Program-made: the position numbers and the translations under genes | In this document: positions 8,627 through 13,136 of the stretch, one piece after another | Layout of the letters: each line of letters opens with the position of its first letter | Numbering within the stretch: the stretch's first letter is position 1 | The notes under the pieces: generated by a model | Told to the model about the DNA's origin: nothing | Database searches by the model: none | The model's input: only the letters and a program-made list of their open reading frames with translations | NCBI GenBank assembly: GCA_003505795.1 | Contig: DNXT01000079.1 | Coordinates: 1-13,136 of the forward strand | Direction of reading: 5' to 3' | Source of the DNA: Lysobacteraceae bacterium | GTDB taxonomy: Bacteria; Pseudomonadota; Gammaproteobacteria; Xanthomonadales; Xanthomonadaceae | Length of the DNA stretch: 13,136 nucleotides

Positions 8627-9081
8627 GCGCCGGTCTTGCGGACGAACGCGGCGAAGGCCGCCAGGGTCGCCTCGCTGACGTGATGCTCGATGCCCTCGGC
8701 ATCGCGGCGCGCGGTCGCCTCGTCCACCCCCAGCGCGATCAGGAAGCGCTCGACGGTCTGGTGGCGTTCGCGGCTGGCCGCCGCCAGCGCCTCGCCCTCG
8801 GCGGTCAGGAACACGCCGCGGTAGGGACGCTGGATCACCCAGCCGCCCTTCACCAGGCGCTTGAGCATCTTGGCGACGGTCGGCTGGGCGACGCCGAGCC
8901 GCGCGGCGATGTCGACCTGGCGCGCCTCGCCGCCGTCGGCGAGCAGGTCCGAGATCAGCTCGACGTAGTCCTCGACCAGCTCCACGCGCCGCGCCTCCCG
9001 CACCTGGCGGAAGCTCTCCACGTGCAGCTCCGCGTCCACCAGTACCGGTGCCGCCGATTCGAGCTTCTCGCTCTTGCCCAC
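8623..9081 (-). CDS. mntR: Manganese-responsive repressor MntR (DtxR family)
   Basis: A 152-aa DNA-binding protein that represses manganese import when Mn2+ is bound; the length matches E. coli MntR (155). The winged helix-turn-helix is at about residues 54-92 (RQVDIAARLGVAQPTVAKML, then the wing at YRGVFLT). The metal ligands known from Bacillus subtilis MntR can all be placed: Asp8/Glu11 as Asp38/Glu41, His77 as His107, Glu99/Glu102/His103 as Glu129/Glu132/His133 in AEGIEHH. The glutamate in the metal site argues for manganese rather than iron. The start is GTG (9079-9081) with GAGG about nine bases upstream. It is divergent from mntH, with an MntR-box-like palindrome between them, and is fused by a four-base overlap to tadA. 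Confidence 0.95.
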   Translation of the reverse strand: MGKSEKLESAAPVLVDAELHVESFRQVREARRVELVEDYVELISDLLADGGEARQVDIAARLGVAQPTVAKMLKRLVKGGWVIQRPYRGVFLTAEGEALAAASRERHQTVERFLIALGVDEATARRDAEGIEHHVSEATLAAFAAFVRKTGA

Positions 9082-9133
9082 TCTATCGCCTCGCTGATCG
9101 GACCGTGCCGGCTATTTTGAAGCACTCGGGCCG

Positions 9134-9162
9134 GCAATACGATTCAGATTGCACTTGCTCAA
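9134..9162 (-). promoter_or_regulatory. Candidate mntR promoter
   Basis: On the minus strand TTGAGC (9157-9162) and TATTGC (9134-9139) are separated by exactly 17 bases. The start of transcription would be near 9127, about 46 bases before the mntR GTG. The -35 box overlaps that of the mntH promoter on the other strand, so polymerases would compete. Confidence 0.45.
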
Positions 9163-9183
9163 CAAAATAGCATTTGCTATATC
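9155..9183 (+). promoter_or_regulatory. Candidate mntH promoter
   Basis: TTGCTC (9155-9160) and TATATC (9178-9183) are spaced by 17 bases in an AT-rich island of an otherwise GC-rich window. Transcription would begin near 9190, some 25 bases before the mntH ATG. The -10 lies within the MntR-box-like palindrome, so bound repressor would block it. Confidence 0.6.
9164..9183. promoter_or_regulatory. MntR operator (MR box) at mntH
   Basis: ATAGC (9167-9171), four bases, then GCTAT (9176-9180) form a perfect dyad with AT-rich flanks. It matches the core of the E. coli MntR box as I recall it (AACATAGC-N4-GCTATGTT). It lies on the mntH -10 and next to the -35 of the mntR promoter, so it can explain Mn-dependent repression of mntH and possibly autoregulation of mntR. 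Confidence 0.75.
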
Positions 9184-9214
9184 ATCGGCATCGTCTTCCT
9201 CCGGCCTCTCCGCG

Positions 9215-10561
9215 ATGCCCAACGATTCCGCCCCCGCAGCCCCCGCCTGGAACGCCACCACTGCGCCGCCGCCCAGCCTGGGCGAGATGAACAGCAGCAT
9301 CGCGGTCCCGGCGGCCGGCGGCCACTGGTGGTTCCGGTTGCTGGCCTTCCTCGGCCCGGGCTACATGGTCTCGGTCGGCTACATGGACCCGGGCAACTGG
9401 GCCACCGACATCGCCGGCGGATCGCGCTTCGGCTACCTGCTGCTGTCGGTGATCCTGCTCTCCAACCTGATGGCGATCGTGTTGCAGGGCCTGTCGGCGC
9501 GCCTGGGCATCGCCACCGGCCGCGACCTGGCCCAGGCCTGCCGCGACCACTACTCGCGGCCGGTGAACCTGGGACTCTGGCTGCTGTGCGAACTGGCGAT
9601 CATCGCCTGCGACCTCGCCGAGGTCATCGGTACCGCGATCGCGCTGAAGCTGCTGTTCGGGATCCCGCTGGTGGTGGGCGCGATCATCACCGCGGTCGAC
9701 GTGGTGGTGGTGCTGTACCTGATGAACCGTGGCTTCCGCGCGCTGGAGGCCTTCGTGATCGCGCTGCTGCTGGTGATCTTCGCCTGTTTCGCGATCCAGA
9801 TCGCGCTGGCCGCGCCACCGCTGCGCGAGGTGTTCGCCGGCTTCGTGCCGCGTGCCGAGGTGGTGACCAACCCGCACGCGCTGTACCTGGCCATCGGCAT
9901 CATCGGCGCCACGGTGATGCCGCACAACCTGTACCTGCACTCGTCGATCGTGCAGACCCGCGCCTATCCGCGCACCGACCCGGGCCGCCGCAGCGCGCTG
10001 CGCTGGGCGGTGACCGACAGCACGATCGCGCTGATGCTGGCCCTGTTCATCAACGCCTCGATCCTGATCCTGGCCGCCGCGGCATTCCACGCGCACGGCC
10101 GCACCGACGTGCAGGAGATCGAGCAGGCCTACGAGCTGCTGGCGCCGATGCTCGGCGTCGGGCTCGCCTCCACCCTGTTCGCGGTGGCGCTGCTCGCCTC
10201 GGGCATCAATTCCACCGTCACCGCGACCCTGGCCGGCCAGATCGTGATGGAAGGCTTCCTGCACCTGCGCATCGCGCCCTGGGCCCGGCGCCTGCTCACC
10301 CGCGGCATCGCGATCGTGCCGGTGGTCGCGGTCACCGCGCTGTATGGCGAGGACGGCACCGCCCGCCTGCTGGTCCTCAGCCAGGTGGTGCTGTCGATGC
10401 AGCTGCCATTCGCGGTGATACCGCTGGTCCGCTTGGTTTCCGACAGGACCAGGATGGGGGCGCTGGTCGCCCCGGCGTGGCTGGCCGGGCTGGCCTGGAG
10501 CATCGCCGCGGTGATCGTGGTGCTGAACGTCAAGCTGCTGGTCGATACCGCGCTGAGCTAG
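9215..10561 (+). CDS. mntH: Mn2+/H+ symporter MntH (NRAMP family)
   Basis: An inner-membrane importer of 448 aa that brings in Mn2+ (and some Fe2+) with protons. The metal-binding motif of helix 1 is Asp58-Pro-Gly-Asn61 (YMDPGNWATD), and that of helix 6 is Met235-Pro-His237 (MPHNLYLHS); the Met marks a metal-ion transporter as opposed to a magnesium-type Nramp relative. About eleven hydrophobic helices can be traced. I chose the ATG at 9215 because the SLGEMNSSIAVP segment just after it is, as I recall, conserved in MntH; there is no clear ribosome site. A further in-frame TTG at 9149 would lie upstream of the predicted transcript start, and ATG 9287 is a shorter option. Promoter, operator and divergent mntR show the regulation. 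Confidence 0.94.
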   Translation: MPNDSAPAAPAWNATTAPPPSLGEMNSSIAVPAAGGHWWFRLLAFLGPGYMVSVGYMDPGNWATDIAGGSRFGYLLLSVILLSNLMAIVLQGLSARLGIATGRDLAQACRDHYSRPVNLGLWLLCELAIIACDLAEVIGTAIALKLLFGIPLVVGAIITAVDVVVVLYLMNRGFRALEAFVIALLLVIFACFAIQIALAAPPLREVFAGFVPRAEVVTNPHALYLAIGIIGATVMPHNLYLHSSIVQTRAYPRTDPGRRSALRWAVTDSTIALMLALFINASILILAAAAFHAHGRTDVQEIEQAYELLAPMLGVGLASTLFAVALLASGINSTVTATLAGQIVMEGFLHLRIAPWARRLLTRGIAIVPVVAVTALYGEDGTARLLVLSQVVLSMQLPFAVIPLVRLVSDRTRMGALVAPAWLAGLAWSIAAVIVVLNVKLLVDTALS

Positions 10562-10580
10562 CGCGTATCGGCCCTTCCCC

Positions 10581-10616
10581 GGGCGCGCACGGCGACGCCG
10601 CGCGGGGCGCGCGCCC
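10581..10616. terminator. GC-rich hairpin between convergent mntH and lysR
   Basis: GGGCGCGC (10581-10588) and GCGCGCCC (10609-10616) are complementary, with a second small stem (CGGC-GAC-GCCG, 10590-10600) inside. It lies in the 54-bp gap of two convergent genes and touches the lysR stop codon. No T-run follows on either strand, so a Rho-independent role is only tentative. Confidence 0.35.
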
Positions 10617-11509
10617 TAGGCGCCCGACGCGGCCTCGTCCTGTTCGGCGGCCAGTTGCAGCCACGCCTGCGCGGCGTGCGAAAGGAAGGCCCCGCGCCGC
10701 CAGACCAGCGCCATGTGCCAGGCCAGGTCGTCGTCCAGCAGCGGCAGCACCGCCACGTCCGGGCGCGGCCGGCGCAGCGCGATCATCCTCGGCAGCATCG
10801 CCAGCCCCATGCCCGCCGCCACCAGCGCGACGATGAAGTCGATCTGGCCGCTGCGCGCCACTTCCTGCGGGGTGAAGCCATGCCGCTGGCAGGCCTCGAC
10901 GATCCGGCGGTTGAACATGAAGCCCTTGTCGAACAGGATGAACGGCGTTTCCGCCAGCATCTCCAGCCGCAGCGCCGCGTGCTGCGCCAGCGGGTGCGCG
11001 CGCGGCAACAGCACCGTCAGCGGCTCCTTGCGCACCGACTGCCACTGGAAGTCGTCCGACACCGGCAGCAGGCTGCCGGCGATCTCGACCTCGCCCGCGC
11101 GCAGGCTGTCCTCGAGCGCCTGGCTGCCCTGCTCCAGCACCTTCAGGTCGATGTGCGGATAGCGCTGCCGATAGATGGCGAACAGCGGCGCGAACAGCAC
11201 GTCGCTGCCCAGCGGCGGCAGGCCGATGTTCAGCTCGCCACGCTTGAGCCCGCGCAACTCCTCCAGCTCGGCCAGCAGGTTGTCGCGCTCCCCGAGCAGC
11301 ACCAGCGCCCGCCGATACACGATCTCGCCGGCCTGGGTCAGCCGCACCCCCTGCCGCGAGCGGTCGATCAGCACCAGCTCCAGCTCGTCCTCCAGCTGCC
11401 GGATGGCCTTGCTGATGGTGGGCTGGGTGGCGAACAGCGATTGCGCCGCGGCCGAGAAGCCGCCGCGCCGGACGACTTCGACCAAGGTGCGTAGTTGCCT
11501 GATGTCCAT
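10616..11509 (-). CDS. LysR-type transcriptional regulator
   Basis: A 297-aa LysR-family regulator of normal length. The winged helix-turn-helix fills residues 1-60; the recognition region is about 18-37 (FSAAAQSLFATQPTISKAIR), with RLTQAG at 56-61. A linker helix follows (to about 90) and then the two-lobed effector domain (LNIGLPPLGSDVLFAPLF; later DFIVALVAAGMGLAMLP). The N-terminus MDIRQLRTLVEVVRRGGF is close in pattern to the CidR/CynR-like group, but the effector cannot be inferred. The ATG is at 11507-11509. It is divergent from the Cache-HAMP receptor gene at 11739, with nested inverted repeats right at its own start, so that receptor gene is the natural candidate target, along with itself. 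Confidence 0.92.
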   Translation of the reverse strand: MDIRQLRTLVEVVRRGGFSAAAQSLFATQPTISKAIRQLEDELELVLIDRSRQGVRLTQAGEIVYRRALVLLGERDNLLAELEELRGLKRGELNIGLPPLGSDVLFAPLFAIYRQRYPHIDLKVLEQGSQALEDSLRAGEVEIAGSLLPVSDDFQWQSVRKEPLTVLLPRAHPLAQHAALRLEMLAETPFILFDKGFMFNRRIVEACQRHGFTPQEVARSGQIDFIVALVAAGMGLAMLPRMIALRRPRPDVAVLPLLDDDLAWHMALVWRRGAFLSHAAQAWLQLAAEQDEAASGA

Positions 11510-11556
11510 TCCCGATCAGAATCCATTGAGAATTCGGGATTCATTTTACGTATACC
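11510..11556. promoter_or_regulatory. Nested inverted repeats and possible promoter upstream of lysR
   Basis: GAATCC (11519-11524) and GGATTC (11537-11542) are inverted with a 12-base spacer. TCCCGA (11510-11515) and TCGGGA (11534-11539) form a second, overlapping pair. On the plus strand TTGAGA (11526-11531) and TATACC (11551-11556) could be a promoter for the receptor gene, though the 19-base spacing is long. LysR regulators bind such dyads with partial symmetry. Confidence 0.35.
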
Positions 11557-11680
11557 TGGCCGTGCAGGCCAGCAGGAACTTGGACCCGATATGCGCGTAG
11601 ACTCCGCCACGGGGCTTCGATTCAAGTTTGCAGGGCGCAAGGCCGCTACCGCGCTGAGCGTCAGATTGGTTTTGTCCAGA

Positions 11681-11697
11681 CCCGGCAGCCTGCCGGG
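11681..11697 (+). other. Hairpin in the receptor-gene leader
   Basis: CCCGGCA (11681-11687), loop GCC, TGCCGGG (11691-11697): a perfect 7-bp stem, 41 bases before the ATG of the Cache-HAMP gene. An earlier stem CTGGCC-N5-GGCCAG is at 11556-11572. No T-run follows either. They may shape the roughly 180-base leader, or only reflect GC-rich sequence. Confidence 0.35.
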
Positions 11698-11738
11698 CGG
11701 GCGGTTTCCACATCCATGCATTTTTCTGGGGGAATGCA

Positions 11739-12869
11739 ATGCTTCGTAACTCTCTGCGGGTACGCCTGCTGCTGCCGGTGCTCGCGCTGGTCCTGATCGT
11801 GGTCGTGGTGCTGACCCTGGTGCTCGCCACCACCGAGGCCAAGCGCGTCCGCGACGCCGCCACCCATGACATCGAACGCCAGTCGGCCGCGCTGCAGAGC
11901 CTGCTGTCGGTCACCCGTTCGATCATGATCGAACGCGTACAGGGCTCGATGCGCCTGCTGCGCCAGGAAGGCGCGGCGCTCGGCACGCCCGGGGTCGGCC
12001 AGGAAGTGAGCGTCGGCGATCGCCGCGCCAACGACCTGCTGCTGGGCGGCAAGCCGATGGCCAACAACTACGCGCTGGTCGACAGGCTGAGCACGACGAT
12101 GGAAGGCACCGCCACCATCTTCTCGCGTACCGGCCAGGATTTCGTGCGCATCTCCACCAACGTCAAGAAGGACGACGGCAGCCGCGCGGTCGGCACGGTG
12201 CTGGATCCGAGCGGCCAGGTGATCGCCAAGATCAGCAACAACGAGAGCTTCTACGGCGTGGTCGACATCCTCGGCACCCCGTACGTGACAGGTTACGAGC
12301 CGATCTTCGCCGGCAGCGAGCAGCGGGCCCCGATCGGCATCTGGTACGTCGGCTACAAGACCGACCTGGCCGCGCTCGACAAGGTGGTTTCGGAGAGCCG
12401 CGTGCTCCAATCCGGCTTCATCGCCCTGTTCGACAGCCACGACGAGCTGCGCTTCCATTCGCGCACCGGCCGCACCACCGACCAGGCCGAGATCGTGCGG
12501 ATCGCGCGCGAGAACCCGCAGGACTGGGTGATTACCCGCGAGCAGGTGCCGGGCTGGGGCTTCAGCCTGGTCAGCGCCTATCCCAAGAGCGACGTCAACA
12601 GCGTCATCGTGCGCCAGTCGCTGTGGATCGCCGGCATCGGCCTGGTCGTGTGCGTGCTGCTGCTGGGCCTGCAGTCGGCGCTGATCTGGAGCCGCGTGCT
12701 GCGCCCGATCCAGCACCTCACCGCGGTTGCCGAGGAGCTGAGCCTGGGACGCTGGAACCACACGATCGGCGAGGTCACGCTGAAGGACGAGATCGGCACG
12801 CTGGCGCGCGCCATCTCGCGGCTGTCCAACAGCGTCCGCCTGGCGATGGAACGGCTCAGCAAGCGCTGA
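11739..12869 (+). CDS. Cache-HAMP membrane sensor lacking an output domain
   Basis: A 376-aa inner-membrane protein. Membrane helix 1 is at about 9-30, a large periplasmic domain at 31-292, membrane helix 2 at about 294-318 and a HAMP domain at 317-370 (RPIQHLTAVAEELSLGRW, then DEIGTLARAI). The periplasmic part has the pattern of Cache 3/Cache 2 fusion sensors: ATIFSRTGQDFVRISTNVK, GTVLD, FYGVVDILGTPYVTGYEPIF, PIGIWYVGY; a second lobe follows (GFIALFDSHDELRFHS). Such sensors normally continue into a methyl-accepting, GGDEF or kinase domain. Here the chain stops six residues after HAMP at ERLSKR, TGA. GGGGG lies about eight bases before the ATG. The ligand is unknown. The next gene begins 41 bases later in another frame, so it is a neighbour and not a broken-off output domain. 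Confidence 0.85.
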   Translation: MLRNSLRVRLLLPVLALVLIVVVVLTLVLATTEAKRVRDAATHDIERQSAALQSLLSVTRSIMIERVQGSMRLLRQEGAALGTPGVGQEVSVGDRRANDLLLGGKPMANNYALVDRLSTTMEGTATIFSRTGQDFVRISTNVKKDDGSRAVGTVLDPSGQVIAKISNNESFYGVVDILGTPYVTGYEPIFAGSEQRAPIGIWYVGYKTDLAALDKVVSESRVLQSGFIALFDSHDELRFHSRTGRTTDQAEIVRIARENPQDWVITREQVPGWGFSLVSAYPKSDVNSVIVRQSLWIAGIGLVVCVLLLGLQSALIWSRVLRPIQHLTAVAEELSLGRWNHTIGEVTLKDEIGTLARAISRLSNSVRLAMERLSKR

Positions 12870-12910
12870 GCCCCTGAGCCGACCTCCGAACAGGCCAGGG
12901 AGACGCCGTG

Positions 12911-13136
12911 ATGACGAGCAGTTTCAAACCCCTACTCGAAGTGATGCGCGAACTCCGCGCCCTGGCGCAGAAGAAGGCCTCCGGCTACTTCTTCATCGTC
13001 ACCGAGGAGAACCATTCGTGCATCGTCCGCCTGGCGGGCGGAGACTTCGCCGACGTGACCTTCCGGATGCTGCGCAACGACGAGGCGGTGCAGCGGCTGG
13101 CGATGGTCGGCGCGGCGCGCGGGCGCTTCCAGGCCG
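12911..13136 (+). CDS. Uncharacterised small protein, possibly DUF4388/PATAN-like, 3' end cut off
   Basis: The first 75 codons are in the window; the gene runs off the right edge. ATG 12911 has AGGGAG at 12897-12902; the GTG just before it (12908) is an alternative start. The N-terminal 20 residues (MTSSFKPLLEVMRELRALAQ) look helical. They are followed by beta-rich sequence, SGYFFIVTEENHSCIVRLAGG then DFADVTFR, and a helix ending DEAVQRLAMVGAARGRFQA. The order 'strand, strand, GG-D-F, DEAV, GRFQ' resembles DUF4388/PATAN domains of bacterial signalling proteins; this is a weak, pattern-level resemblance. It lies 41 bases after the Cache-HAMP sensor gene and is probably co-transcribed with it, so it could be its cytoplasmic partner. 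Confidence 0.6.
   Translation, partial: MTSSFKPLLEVMRELRALAQKKASGYFFIVTEENHSCIVRLAGGDFADVTFRMLRNDEAVQRLAMVGAARGRFQA

Noticed and set aside
9190..9214. A yybP-ykoY manganese riboswitch before mntH
   Set aside because: The leader from the predicted transcription start to the ATG is only about 25 bases, far too short, and the operator already explains regulation.
9182..10264. A 360-codon minus-strand frame opposite mntH
   Set aside because: A low-complexity Arg/Gln/His/Asp-rich shadow; the plus strand encodes a clear NRAMP protein.
11600..11665. A possible c-di-GMP-I (GEMM) riboswitch in the sensor-gene leader
   Set aside because: CGCAAGGCC resembles one conserved segment, but the GGGCAAACC segment, the tetraloop helix and the receptor are not found, so the fold is not supported.
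12870..12910. A frameshifted or stop-split fusion of the Cache-HAMP gene with the following gene
   Set aside because: The downstream gene is in another frame, has its own AGGGAG ribosome site and start, and its sequence does not resemble the usual HAMP-linked output domains.

Overview
The window reads as chromosomal DNA of a high-GC gammaproteobacterium, most likely of the Xanthomonadaceae/Lysobacteraceae. This rests on very GC-rich third codon positions, the PpsR-PpsA pair with a PpsA N-terminus of the xanthomonad type, a Nudix-DUF1249 pair, a PhaE-type PHA synthase subunit, and a repeat built on GGAGCGACTTCGGTCGCGA as I remember from that family. No database search was possible, so the placement comes from recognition. 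No phage, transposase, CRISPR array, tRNA or rRNA was seen, and no gap exceeds 300 bases.

Left part (1-3701). A phosphatidylserine-synthase-like CDP-alcohol phosphatidyltransferase (pssA) is followed on the minus strand by the first 26 codons of a phaE-like gene. Divergent from them lies a well-conserved 3-hydroxybutyrate dehydrogenase (bdhA). The end therefore links membrane lipid synthesis with polyhydroxyalkanoate formation and re-use. A minus-strand group follows: ppsR, a DUF1249 gene and a Nudix hydrolase. Between bdhA and the Nudix gene sit three DnaA-box-like 9-mers.

Centre (3702-8005). ppsA (TTG start) is divergent from its own regulator ppsR across a 144-bp gap that carries an 8+8 bp dyad. 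Both are complete, so PEP synthase and the enzyme that switches it by Thr phosphorylation are paired. After a strong hairpin comes an MscS-type channel gene. It converges on orn (oligoribonuclease), and a long imperfect inverted repeat separates the two.

Right part (8006-10561). mntR and tadA overlap by four bases on the minus strand, with orn downstream. mntR is divergent from mntH, and the shared region holds overlapping -35 boxes plus an ATAGC-ATTT-GCTAT palindrome on the mntH -10. This is a compact manganese-uptake circuit in which regulator, operator and transporter are all visible.

Right end (10562-13136). A LysR-type regulator is divergent from a membrane receptor with a Cache-type periplasmic domain and a HAMP domain but no output domain. 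A new gene, cut by the window end, starts 41 bases after it and looks like a small DUF4388/PATAN-like protein. This LysR-receptor-small-protein group is the least explained part of the window and the best candidate for an undescribed signalling unit.
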